Source: Hippophae tibetana (Eukaryota; Streptophyta; Magnoliopsida; Rosales; Elaeagnaceae). From it: 64,000 nt of DNA. The translations under genes and the position numbers were made by a program. Every line of letters begins with the position of its first letter. Position 1 is the first letter of the stretch. The notes beneath the pieces are model-generated. The model was not told where the DNA came from, did not search any database, and worked only from the letters and a program-made list of their open reading frames with translations. Of this stretch, positions 36,901 through 47,163 are shown piece after piece. Location of the stretch: positions 20,039,501-20,103,500 of the forward strand of contig CM072806.1 of the NCBI GenBank assembly GCA_037013495.1, read 5' to 3'.

Positions 36901-39030
36901 CTTATGACTTATTGCATCTATGGAAATGGTGTAATTTATTGCTTTTTGTTTGTTTTTTAATTTCTTTATTTAATTCGTACAAATGTTTTTTTTAAATTCC
37001 CTTGCAGAGCACACTGGATACTTCTTTAGCAATGGGGGTCTTGATCTCTTGTTGGATTATCTGCCATCTTATCATTTCATCGAAGTGGCATCAACAAAAG
37101 TGAGTTCCATCACCGTACTTTTTACTTTATTTGCATCTTGAAGTGAATGTATCTAGAGGTAGTTTTCATATTGCAGGTATGACTCAATCAGTGAGTTTAT
37201 AGCTATGCTTTTCATGTAAAATGATTTACTAAATTTCTCAGGACTTGACAATTGAACTATAAAGTAGTACAATTGGTAGACCAATAGTTGACTGAACATG
37301 GTAAAACATCTAGATCATACCAAAAACACGGTAGCCTAGCAGAACTCTACATGATAGCCAAAACTTACGAGATGCAAGCCTTCCTATCAAAACCTATGAG
37401 AAACTGTGAATAATCTTGAGCTCTCTGGATACTGACACCTCTCACATGAATATGCCAAGAAGAACATCTCTCACATGAATATGCCAAGAAGAACACCTCT
37501 CACATGAAATTACAATCATTCTTCCTACCACCTAAATTATAATTGACGTAGAAGTCCAATTTAATCTAAACAATTAGAAGAACCTTTAGATAAGGATTGA
37601 ATTCATTGATTCAAACCCGGATTTTTTTTCATTAAAATTGAAAAATCTCCATAGAAAAATTCATACAATATTCATTCTTTCTCAGGTTACACTCTTCCTA
37701 TTTGTAGCTAACAGCTTTACCAAAAGAAAAAAAAGGTGTACAAAAAGCATAATGACAAATATGACCCTAAAGTTCCATAAACAACCTTTAATAAAGACTC
37801 AAGGACAACAATAACGCTACCACTAAATAAACAACTTATTAATAATGTAAATAATACTCCTAGCCTCCTACATTACTAATATTCCTCTCAATCCAGATTC
37901 CAGAAAACCACAACAATAGCTCCAATACCACAGCACGTATTAACCACAATGTCCTTGGTTTCCTATTCCTCCCATGAACATATGAGTCCTTTAACTGGTA
38001 GCTTGACGTGGAGTTGTGTTAGAAAGGGAGTGTCAATTGGGAGAATTTAGACGATATCAGAATCGGGACTCTAGGTCTTATTGTAGATAAAACCTATAGG
38101 TTTAGAGATGCCTTCACTTGCACTAGATTTTCATTTTACATTTCATTAAAATATTGCCCCATGGCTTCACTTAGGCATGAAGCATTCACTGGGAAGGGGA
38201 GTCTTTTGCTTCAGCATGAGAGACAGACAATAGGAAGACAGAGTCGTGCTGAGTTTCTAAGCAGATCCACCCCAAAGGGGAAGGTGTCAAAGACTTCAAG
38301 ACGTCCATCTGCTTGGTCTGACTCTCCTATTAAAGGTACCATATAAAATTCGTTTTTGACTTTTAAATTTTGTAGATTGACTATTGCTTAGCTTCGTGGT
38401 CGTGGAAACATCTAACAGTGATCATAAATGTTGAGAGGAATGCTGGTTGATTATGTTTTCTTCTATGCTAATGCTAAAAATATATATATTATGGTTTGTA
38501 GGCTTTCTTAAGCTGCAACAACGTGCAGTGAAGTCCCCTCTTAATATGAGATAGATTTCTTCTGTGCTGCTTTGGAGAAGTGTTTTCACTGCTTTCCGGA
38601 ATCCTTCTGCATGCATTTTGAGCAATTTATTTGTTTGTTTTTGTTTTTAAGATGTCTTATTTAACTGGTCTTGCTTTCAATTCAAGCTTTTACGTTATTG
38701 TATGCTTCTTTCTAATATGTTGTTACAGGTGTGCTGTCTAGCTCTTCGCAGTCGCAGAACAAGCAGGAATATTATTCAACCTTCCACAAGATGCCAAATA
38801 GAAAGAGGTATTCAAAGAAAGAATGGGATGATTTCACGCGGGAATCAACTCGACAAGCTCTAGCAGAATGTGCAGCATCTTCTGAATTTGCTGATTGGAT
38901 AATTGAACATGCTCATCGAATCCAGCTCCTTCCAAGTGACAGTTCAGATGAGACTATGGGAAGTGGATCTGATTCCACGGATGAGACTGCCATGGCGAGC
39001 AGGGATCAGTTTAGTTTTATAAACTGGTAG
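30875..39030 (+). CDS. NEMP/PNET2-family nuclear envelope membrane protein (DUF2215)
   Basis: NEMP proteins are integral proteins of the inner nuclear membrane; in plants (PNET2) they contact chromatin and the nuclear lamina-like layer. Exons I place: 30875-30983, 31117-31339, 32149-32306, 32395-32540, 33033-33095, 33195-33287, 35407-35568, 37008-37099, 37177-37215, 38175-38335 and 38729-39030. They sum to 1,548 nt, exactly 516 codons including TAG, with every junction GT-AG and in phase. Residues 1-33 look like a signal peptide. Residues 37-165 form the lumenal part with Cys and CFHRNESLGLCRCEMEEW. Residues 168-345 contain about five membrane helices. The rest is a Ser/Arg-rich nucleoplasmic tail with an RKRYSKKEWDDFTRESTRQA block and an acidic Ser-rich end. 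The start has G at -3 and +4. Exon 9 and the first bases of exon 10 are the least certain part. Several introns contain transposon remnants. Confidence 0.87.
31117..32306 (+). CDS. NEMP exons 2-3: lumenal domain
   Basis: Exon 2 (31117-31339) reads GVDSGNPVVHVNPSPLTGNS onward, with LCERVQVSSISRLNLGSYAS and KIQVCFHR. Exon 3 (32149-32306) reads NESLGLCRCEMEEWASIQKG, then LWSTFVSPYEDKYLDIKC and LPGPITIAIQE. This matches the N-terminal beta-rich lumenal half of DUF2215. The intron between them (31340-32148) carries a solo LTR in antisense orientation. The last base of exon 3 combines with exon 4 into an Asp codon. Confidence 0.87.
31439..32040 (-). mobile_element. solo LTR in NEMP intron 2 (fossil)
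   Basis: Read on the minus strand it starts TGTTAGGATCCAAGTATG at 32040, has a TATA-like CTTTATATCACC (near 31890-31900), CT-rich leader sequence, and a 3' region with CCCATGGATGTAAGAAACAA and CCACATAAAATTCTTG typical of plant LTR polyadenylation regions. It ends near 31439 (GGACA). About 600 bp with no internal region, so a solo LTR. I could not find a clean target duplication, so the ends are approximate. Confidence 0.6.
32395..37099 (+). CDS. NEMP exons 4-8: transmembrane core
   Basis: Exons 32395-32540, 33033-33095, 33195-33287, 35407-35568 and 37008-37099. Hydrophobic segments: LVCLALGFTLLLVAPII, SMTIGVFLVIIILLFQ, LYLTLYGSLFGAGSFLLNQL, FVFLLLGIGLAGAALGYWIV, and IIGTTFILQ running into LAMGVLISCWIICHLII. 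That makes five helices, as expected for NEMP. The intron at 33288-35406 is 2.1 kb and holds a foldback element and a GC-rich promoter-like block. The intron at 35569-37007 holds a degenerate three-copy repeat. Confidence 0.87.
33638..33706. repeat. small foldback (MITE-like) inverted repeat
   Basis: The left arm TGTTTGGTTGGAGGGAATGG, continuing AAAGGAATCAG, pairs with the right arm CTGATTCCTTCC...CCCCAAACGA, leaving a two-base loop (AA). The inner 14-16 bp pair almost perfectly and the outer GTTTGG/CCAAAC pairs too. It would form a long hairpin in RNA from intron 6 of the NEMP gene. Confidence 0.65.
33960..34340. promoter_or_regulatory. G-box-rich promoter-like block inside NEMP intron 6
   Basis: Five CACGTG palindromes occur within 330 bp (34004, 34139, 34178, 34262, 34326), most in the ABRE-like contexts ACACGTGG or CCACGTGTC. 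There are two ATTGG (CCAAT) boxes (33983, 34155) and a TATA-like TGTATAAAGGGG (34199). The block is GC-rich against AT-rich surroundings. It resembles the promoter of a stress-type gene, or of an LTR, that has landed in the intron. Whether it is active is not shown by the sequence. Confidence 0.45.
34455..34690. repeat. degenerate AT-rich tandem repeat with AATTAAGC core
   Basis: About four units of 50-57 bp with the pattern ATTTTAAACTTTT...AATTACAATTAAGCCC (cores near 34522, 34577 and 34624). Immediately follows the G-box block and may belong to the same inserted element. Confidence 0.55.
36225..36545. repeat. three-copy degenerate tandem repeat in NEMP intron 7
   Basis: Three copies starting near 36230, 36360 and 36470 share TTTTTACCAAAAT(T/C)G, GAGGT(A/G)AGG, TGGTAAGACATTG and GTGGTAAGCCTT. 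Period about 110-130 bp. No function assigned. Confidence 0.6.
37177..39030 (+). CDS. NEMP exons 9-11: nucleoplasmic tail
   Basis: Exon 9 (37177-37215, donor GTAAAA) and exon 10 (38175-38335, acceptor ACTTAG) are chosen because they are the only pairing I found that keeps the frame into RQSRAEFLSRSTPKGKVS. A donor GTGAGT at 37191 looks stronger but would put exon 10 out of frame with this acceptor. Exon 11 (38729-39030) encodes VLSSSSQSQNKQEYYSTFHK, RKRYSKKEWDDFTRESTRQA, WIIEHAHRIQLLPSDSSDE and the end FSFINW. The conserved KEWDDFTRESTRQA block supports the NEMP assignment. Confidence 0.75.
37434..37510. repeat. 31-bp tandem repeat in NEMP intron 9
   Basis: CTCTCACATGAATATGCC followed by AAGAAGAACA occurs twice, with a third partial CTCTCACATGAA. 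Near-identical units, so probably recent. Confidence 0.75.
37610..37880 (-). repeat. LTR-like fragment in NEMP intron 9
   Basis: On the minus strand it starts TGTAGGAGGCTAGGAGT near 37876 and includes GCTGTTAGCTACAAATAGG, AGAGTGTAACCTGAGAAAG and ATGAATATTGTATGAATT, which looks like the promoter and 3' part of a plant Ty3-type LTR. No internal region or partner. Tentative. Confidence 0.35.
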
Positions 39031-39248
39031 TTATTTGAGTAGGTTGCATTATTTCCTAGTTGGTTTAGGTTGTACTTAGTACTAGTACTAGTGACAAAGT
39101 TGAAGATTATTTTGGTTTTGTTATATTACAGAGTAGAAGATTTTCTAACGAGGATATTCTTGAAGTTGCACTAGCAGGTGTGCATTATTAGAGTACTTGC
39201 CTATAGCCAATTTTGCAAGGACCGGCAAACCTGCTTCTGCTTATCTTA

Positions 39249-39425
39249 TTGGAGTAATGCTAATTACACACAAATATGCGGTCATTAACTCTCACTAATT
39301 ATGGTGGGTCACATGTTGAAATAACTTTGGAAAGGATGAAAATATTCATTTAAGAAAATTCTATTATTGTGGCATACTATAATTGGTGTGTGCCAATTTG
39401 TATGCATCTAACATTTCTCTATCTG
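39249..39425. mobile_element. MITE-like element downstream of NEMP gene
   Basis: About 177 bp with imperfect terminal inverted repeats: GAGTAATGCTAATTACACAC on the left against GAGAAATGTTAGATGCATAC on the complement of the right end, both followed by AAAT. About 70% match over 25 bp. No clear target duplication. It lies about 220 bp after the NEMP stop codon, within or close to the 3' UTR. Confidence 0.35.
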
Positions 39426-39829
39426 TAAAAAGATAATGTTTTTTTTAAATAACCATAACTAATAAAGCGTGAAAATGGGATGATTAGTGCAATATCAAAA
39501 ATATAGTTAATCAAAATTGAATGTATTAATATTATTATTTTATATACACATAATTATATATAAAAAAAATATTTTTAATAATGTAATACATAAAAGAATA
39601 ATTATATTGAATTTTATTTATTCTTATTTTTATATTTTATATTTTACTTATCTGATAAATAGTCAAAAGAAGAAAATTATTGTCAATATTTTTAATAAAG
39701 TCAAATTTTATTAACATTTATTTATTTTTAAATTAAATATATTATTGGAAATCACTTTAAATTGGTATGGTATAAGATGTTTATGGTTATTTGCATAACC
39801 ATCTCCAACAAACTTATATCTTGCCCAAA

Positions 39830-40870
39830 TCTCTAGTGAGAACTGTTGTATCGAGCTAAAGATTCATTAAGCCTCTCAATTTGGACTTGAAAAAACTGTC
39901 GAAATATGAAAATCTAGAGTTTAAAGAATTACTAAATTGAGATTTGGAGCTATATTGTTAAACAGAAGATCATTTCAAGTTTTTTAAATTTGTTCCAAAA
40001 ATATACAAACAATGAGGATAAATTCGATGAGATAATTATGGATAGTTGAAAGAGTTTTTTCTTTGAAAATTTCTTGAATAAGCACTTCAAAAGAGATTTA
40101 TTGTGGTTAATTTGGTTGTGTAAAACCATTTCACCCAAAGAGAATGAGTGAATTAACAAGAATAAAAAAGATGGTTTGGTGTTTCAGGTGCAAACTGGCA
40201 TAAAGGATAAGATATATCAGATAAATTGATTCTCAAAGAAATATTACTTCTATTAGGAACACCCAAAAAAATAATATTTAATAGAAAACTTTTATCCTAT
40301 CATAAATTTTCAACTTTCACATTTTCTTCCAAATTGAAGGGTAGTCAACAGGAATTCTACTAGAAACAATTTTTTTACAAGCTGATTTGGTATCAAAATT
40401 ATCTTTTGATTTATGGGTCCAGAACTAAGGGTCCAACTTGTCTTCAATAGGAGGAACACATAATAGGTTCCCATATCTGATTAACCAATTGGAAATCCCA
40501 TACGTTGCTTTGAACATTTAAAAGATCAAGAACTTGCTTTGGACAGTTTTGTAATAGATTTAGAGATATCATAGGCGAATGGCCTTTGAACTGAAGAGTC
40601 CAGGGAATTTAATGATCTCTCCAAATATCAATTGAGGCACCATCTCCAATTTTAAGACAAACTCTTGATTTCAAAATGTTCATGTAAGAATAAAGATACC
40701 TTTTATCCAGGAATCAGAAGGGTGAATCTCATAATGAAGAAAATCTTATGGAGCTCTATTTTTGTGTTGAAAAAGCTGAACCCAAACTCTATTCTCATTA
40801 TTCCAAAAATTTCATCCTAATTTAGACAATAGGCTTGTTGGTAGTTTAGGCTTTCACAAATTTGAGAACA
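39830..40870 (-). mobile_element. L1-type LINE fragment, C-terminal part
   Basis: The minus strand from about 40860 reads NRVWVQLFQHKNRAP, HPSDSWIKGI, CLKIGDGASIDIWRD (near 40640) and later the zf-RVT-type region, with KLKVYDRIKVF (near 40280) and IWKTRNDLLF-like sequence near 39960. This is the 3' part of a plant L1 ORF2. Broken; the ends are approximate. Confidence 0.6.
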
Positions 40871-41119
40871 TAACTTAATCTCTTTAGGAATATATAGCTT
40901 TGATCCTTCTCTCTATCCAGATTGTAGAGTTCTTTCTTCTTGGTCATGCATCTCTTGTTCTTGATTTTCTTCAATTTCTTTCTTAGCATAACATCTTTTT
41001 ACTAGCAAGGCTCTTTCAATCTTTAAGACAGAGAATATCATCCTCTTCATCCTCTTCATCTCCTTCATACTATCATTTATTAGATTCTTAGCAATCTAAT
41101 AATTACAATCTTAAGGTGG

Positions 41120-44100
41120 TGGATTGCCGGCTAAGCTGATAGTACTTGGGTTTTCAAAGAAATGCTTACCATTCCCCACTCCCAATTCATGACACGTGGC
41201 CGCTGATGCAGCTATATCAGAAATCTCATACTGGTTTCAAGAAGTTAATTGCACTTGGTTTTACGGGGAATGTTTTCCTAGCTATTTTTTCAATTGAGAA
41301 TTCCAACATGAAGCTCATGTAATAAAATATTGAGACTTAGAATTTGGCATACCAAAGGACATTTGATGGTTACTAAAAAATGGTCACCCCTTACACCCTT
41401 AACTGAAATTGATTTTTTTTTCCTATAGAATTATGGTTACAATTTCATGGTCTCGCACCAATTAGCATGTTGAAAGAAATGCCCTTACTTTGGAAAGTCT
41501 AATGGGAACTGTGACTGAAGTTGATTTTGCTAAAAATGGTTACTTAATTATTGAAATATATTTGAGACTGAGAGTACAGATTAATGTTTACCTCTAATAT
41601 GATTCCTGGTTGTTTTCAAATTAAGGATGATGATACTCTATCTTGTATACAATTTAGATTTGAGTGTATTCCATATTTCTGTTTCAAGTGTGGTTCCTTC
41701 ATGCATAGAGAGCTCTCTTGTTCTAAGAACATGAAAGTGTTTCTGTTTTATGAGAATCTAAGAGTACCAATTTGGAGAATTGGCTGAAAGCAAACTTAAA
41801 TAAGGAGCTTCAATCATGCAATATTTAAGAAACAAAAACCCTCTTTGAGCTTTATCATTAGATACTCAATCTCTTAATTTGGTTACTCTTAAACCTTCTC
41901 AGACATTTTTACTCTCACAAGATGGTCATCTTAGAACTCGTGGAAACATTCAACTAGTAGCTAGGAACAACTGTTCCTTGATGATGTTCCTATTCACTGT
42001 TTATAAATGCTTCTAACAACATGCAAGTAGAATCTTAAATTGTTGCTTCTTCCACACTTATTGAAGCTACTTATGCACACTAAGCACCTCTTTTATAGCA
42101 CATGCAAAGTCTTTTACAGTGGAGTTACTAGAATTCCCTGTACACAGTTCAACCTAGACTACTTTCAAGCTTACCTTCATCTAAAAATTCAATTAGTCTC
42201 TCACACTTGCTCAATTCTACATTTTCATCTACTGTCTCCACTTCCCCCCACTTCAAATGTACCTTACTTGCTTGCCCTTGCTATTCAATCTCAAAATTCA
42301 AGCCTTTCACCACAGTCTTCCAGTCTACCAATTTCCAACTCAAGTCATCCAAATCCAGAAGTCCCAACTCTCATCCCATCTCTCTTTTCTGTAAACTCAA
42401 ACTTAGAGTTTATGAAGAAAGTATCAACGTAGGCACGGTATGAGAAACAAACATGCCTCATTCTAATCAGAGTGCATCAAAGAAAAGGAAGATCTAAGAA
42501 AATGTTGACAAGAAAAAAAAAGGTTTTCTTTAAAGAAGCTACAATTATTATGCCCCCAAATTTTGAAGACTTGAATCTTCCTCATTCTGAGATGGTCTCA
42601 CCTCAAACTTTTTTTCCCTCCATTGGTTATCGTGCAATTTTGTCTAATGCTGTGCGTATGGCTACCACTAGAGCAGATAATTGAACAGTATATGCTCATC
42701 TTCATGGTTCTAATGCCTTAGTGATGCATATCCCCTCAATCCAAATGGGCGAGGAAGCGCCCTAATCAAACTTCCTATTGGGAAATGAATTTCATAGCCT
42801 GGAACAGTCATCGATTAGTTAAATCCTTGGCTATTAAATATTTATGTAGGATAGATTATAAATCCAGATTGTATCTTCATATATAAGTAAAAATCTAGTA
42901 GTGAGTTATGTGTTTTTATTCAACAAAGATTAGGTTATTTCAATAGTTTTTGTATTTCTACTATGGACTATGCGGGTGGTTTATGTGTAGGTGAAAATTA
43001 AGGTTCAAGTATCAATGGTTGCTTTTTGATCAAAATTGGATAGGTTTGGAAATATGTAATATGCAACTTCTAATGGAATCAATTGGAACTTGTTTTGTTA
43101 CGAGGATCTTAAAGATATGTTTTGGTCTGATCTGATTGCACTTATTTCTACGTCAATCTCTCATTGGATTTGTACGGGAAATATGAATGAAAATGATTTG
43201 TATGGGAGATTTGAACGAAATTTTAAATCAAAGTAATAGAAAAGTGGTTTTTCAATTTTAGTTTGGCTTGATAGATTAAGAGATTTTACTGAAGAAGTTC
43301 AAGCTATTGATTTGGGTTCAATTGGTTTATTTTTTACTTGGACAAAAATAAAAAAAAGTAGACGATATATTAAACAAAGAATGACTGAGTTCTGGCTTCT
43401 ATAGATTGGCTTCTAATGCTTTGGTCAGGAATTTGCAAATTAAAGCTTCAGATCATGCTCTTATTCTTATAAGTTTTCATGTTCATGCTATTTTAAATCA
43501 CAAGTCTTTTCGTTTCATTGCAACTTGGTGTAGAGATCCACCCAATATAGAAATAGTAAATCAGGCTTGGAAATCAAATGATCGTCTCTATGTTCAATCA
43601 AATTTCATTCTAATTCTGTTCAATTAGCCAAGCATTTTAAATGGTAGAAAAAAATATCATTTTAATTATTGTGATGATAGATTGAAATTAACTGAAGACT
43701 TGCTTCTCAAAGTTCAATGTAGACTTATCATTGTGAGGGGGTTGATATGAAAAGAAATCCTTCCAAGATATAGAAGAATATTAGAGTCGATTTGAAAGTA
43801 TATGGAAGCAAAAGTCCAAAGAAACTTGGCTAGAAGGTGATCAAAATACTAAATATGTTCATACTTCAGCAATGATTAGAAGGAAAGGTAATACTATTAT
43901 TAGCATTAAAGATCCAAATGGTAATTTTCTTCCCAACACATATGATATTGGTTCGTGTTTTGTGAATTATTTTAATGAGATCTTCAAATCATATCTTGAT
44001 GTCTCTTCTCATTTGGACAATGATCTATCTCAACTTTTTTTTAGTGTATTTGATTAGATGAAAATGATATTCTATGTAGTATTCCTGATACAAGAAATTA

Positions 44101-45140
44101 AATATGTGTTTAGCTATGTTCTTTCAAAACTCCTGGCCCAAATGGTTTATTGTTTTTGTTTAAAAAATTGGTAAAAAATCCTTAGTAATAGTTTGATTCA
44201 CATAGTTCAAGATTTCTTTTTAGGACTAAACATCTCAATCCTATATTGAACGAAACAAAATTATATTGATTGACAAAGTAAGTAATTTTTCTCAAGTTCA
44301 CCAATTTTGACCTATAAGTTTTTGTAATGTGATACATAAAGTTATCTCATAAATTCTTGCAAATAGACTCAAAGAAAAACTCAACATATTTATTTCTCCT
44401 TATCAATTGAATTTCATTCCTAATAGATGAATTTATGAGAATATATAGATCAAGAAGTGGTTCACATGTCAAAGAAAATGGGTAAAGGTGGTTTGCTTTG
44501 GATTGAAATAGATACTTAGAAAACTTATGATTATATAGAATGTAATTTTATTATCATAATTTTGAGGTATTTGGGTTTCTCTAAAAAAATTTACAAATTA
44601 ATTTATTCCTACCTAAGCATCGTTTCATATTCTTTGTAGTTGAATAGAATTCCTTTTGGTGATATCATTTCAAGAAAAGGATTACTTGAAGGTGATCCTA
44701 TTTCTCCTTCTATGTTTATAATTGGTGTTAAAAATTTGTCTAGAATGCTTCTCTTGCGGAAAATAATGTAGGTTTACATGGAATAAAGATAGCAAACAAT
44801 GTTCTTTATGCATATGACTTAATTCTTTTTTATAGAGAAAATATGAGAGAAGTGACTTTATTCATTAAAACCTTTAGATATAATTTACCTGTATAGTCAA
44901 AATGCAAACTTATCCAAATCTTGTATCTTTTATTCTACCAATGTCTCTTTCCCTTTAAGGTTACAGATTCAATCTCTATTAGACATCTCTTCTATTTTTA
45001 GGGGTGTCAAATATTTGGGTCACAATTTATTTTTGAATAGAGGAAGAGCTAAAGACTTAAAAAAAAAATCATGGACACACTCATCACTAACACTAATGGT
45101 TGGAGATCTTGCCTTCTATCAAAAGTTGATAAAGTGACTT
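41120..45140 (+). mobile_element. L1-type LINE, ORF1 and ORF2 remnant
   Basis: Plus strand. ORF1: DUF4283-like part (about 41200-41560, including RWSPL-like KMVTPYTLN) and the knuckle FECIPYFCFKCGSFMHRELS (near 41660-41720). ORF2: endonuclease end (FFTWTKIKKSRRYIKQRM near 43330-43390; KASDHALILISFH near 43445), the WLEGDQNTKYVHT motif (near 43830), reverse transcriptase pieces (SRKGLLEGDPISPSMF near 44670, YAYDLILF near 44810 standing for the YADD-type box) and TNGWRSCLLSKVDKVTY (near 45090-45140). Many stops and frameshifts; dead copy. It is joined tail-to-tail with an opposite-strand LINE fragment on its left. Confidence 0.75.
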
Positions 45141-45949
45141 ATTAATCAAGTTAATTTCCATTCTTACTTATTTTATGAGTATTTTTTTAATTTTTTTAGT
45201 TATTATATGAAAAAGGGATGTTATAATAAAAAATATATTTGATGGAACTCTAATTTTAATAAAACAAAATCTAGATTTATCAATATATTGTATTTATCAA
45301 GATCATATTGTTAATTCTAGAACATTTGTTCTTAATAAAATTATTCAATATTTGAAGTTCATGGAAGTTTTATGAATAAAGGATATCAAACTTTGAGGTA
45401 CATATCTATTCTTCTATATAATAAAAGAGAGTTACTCTCTTATACCACCAATATTTATTTTATTTTTATTTTGTTTGATATTTTGTTTGATATTTTTGTT
45501 TGTTTGATATTTCTTTTTTATTTTTTGTTTATAGTTCCCAAAAAGTTAAAAGTTAAAAAAACTATTTTTTGTGATTCTTTGTACTTTTATTTAAGTATAT
45601 ATATTATTATATTAAAAAAAAATATTTTTTATACTATATATCTTTTAAGGGTAGAAATTTGTATCATAGTTTGATTGATCGAATGGAAAAATTAGAATTT
45701 AATATTATTCAAATTAAATTCGAAACAAATTTAGGTCAACTCATAGCTAGAAAACAATTGAATTAGATTTAAACAAGCCCGTTAGTACGAAATCAAATTA
45801 AAAATATTGTAACTTTGAAATACATATTTAATATCATGTTCAGACAATTCAATTTTCTCCTTTTTATATAATTGAGAAGTTATTTCAAAGTATTTAAGTT
45901 TGTCATTTAGTTTAGTTACTTTTACAAGTAAATTATCCTTTTTATCTCT
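45141..45949. other. AT-rich DNA, nothing recognised
   Basis: Long A/T runs, including TTTGTTTGATATT repeated near 45470-45510. The open frame of about 100 codons at 45372-45674 is AT-rich, low-complexity and unlike any family I know, so I do not call it a gene. Confidence 0.4.
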
Positions 45950-47163
45950 TATTGTCAATTAACTCTATAAATAATTCATCTAGATTATTTGCATTAAACT
46001 TATTGAGTAGAAATTTAGAATCACTTTCCTCATAGTTTGAATTAATGTCAGACTTACTAAGCATCCATTAATAGTTGCAATAAATCCCAAGTAGTTGGTA
46101 CCATAATTTTCTAAGTCATAAGGATTTTCGTTGTCACTTTTGAGTTGATAAGGTAGCATTGAAAGCCCTTCCAGTATGCTACATTTTATTAGTACACTTT
46201 TGATGCAGCATGACTAATCCTATTTCATTTAAAGTGTTTAGGTCTAGTGGGTTTAGTTTTCTTACTTTTCAAACTCATAGGTTTGAATTCTCTTTTATTT
46301 TGATCCCTTAAATGGTTTGGCTGCTTGTTATTGTGTGAATTGTATAGGTTGAAAAGTTTCTTGAGTTTTTTGGCTAAGAGTTTCAATTCTTCATCATCCT
46401 CATCATTTTCATTCTCACCATCATCAGTTATGACATTTTTGAAAATGATACCTTTGTTCTTTGGAGGTGTTCAAAAACTCATCTCAAAGATTTGAAGTGA
46501 GCCAAAGAGTTCCTCTATTTTGATGGCATCAACATCCTTACTTTCATCAATTGCAGTGACCTTTGTATGGAAGCGATCTGGTAATGAGTAAAGAATCTTT
46601 CAAACTATCCTAAAATCATCAATTTTCTCTCCAAGATTGACAAAGGTGTTAGTAGTATCACATAATTTAAGATAGAACTTATAAAATGTCTCATCTTCTT
46701 TCATCCTAAGGTTTTCAAATTTAGTACCAAGCATGCAAAATTTAGTTCGTTTAACTTGTGTGGTGCCTTCATGGGCAACTTCTAAAATATCTGAAGCATG
46801 CTTAGCAATATCAACATTTGAGATATGACGAAACTCATTAGCAAACACAACACTAAAGATTGCATTAATACCTTTTTTTATTCTAGTTATTAGCAATTTT
46901 ATCTTCAGTGGTCCATTCATTCCTAGGTTTAAGAGTGACTACTTTATCTTTGGTAACCAAAGGTAGTTCTCAACCATAAATAACAGAGTTTCAAACACTC
47001 TTATTTATAGAACATAAAAGGCTCTAATATGAGCCTTATAGTAAAAATAGTGAGACCCATCAAAGAAGAGAGCACATGTTGTAGATGAACCTTCTCTCAA
47101 ATGATCCATAAAAAGGTCCTAGGAAACATTAAGTGTACCTAGTGACGCGTTCTGATATCAGTT
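45950..47163 (-). mobile_element. copia gag remnant with primer-binding site (fossil)
   Basis: The minus strand between about 46920 and 46440 reads a copia gag (UBN2-type): NAIFSVVFANEFRHISNVD, HASDILEVAHEGTTQVKRTK, FENLRMKEDETFYKFYLKL, followed by an acidic and Lys-rich end. Degraded gag sequence continues to about 45950. Near 47150-47163 the minus strand has TGATATCAGAACGC, close to the TGGTATCAGAGC site for initiator Met tRNA. The element therefore starts there and LTR-like DNA lies to the right. Broken in several places; no pol seen. Confidence 0.72.
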
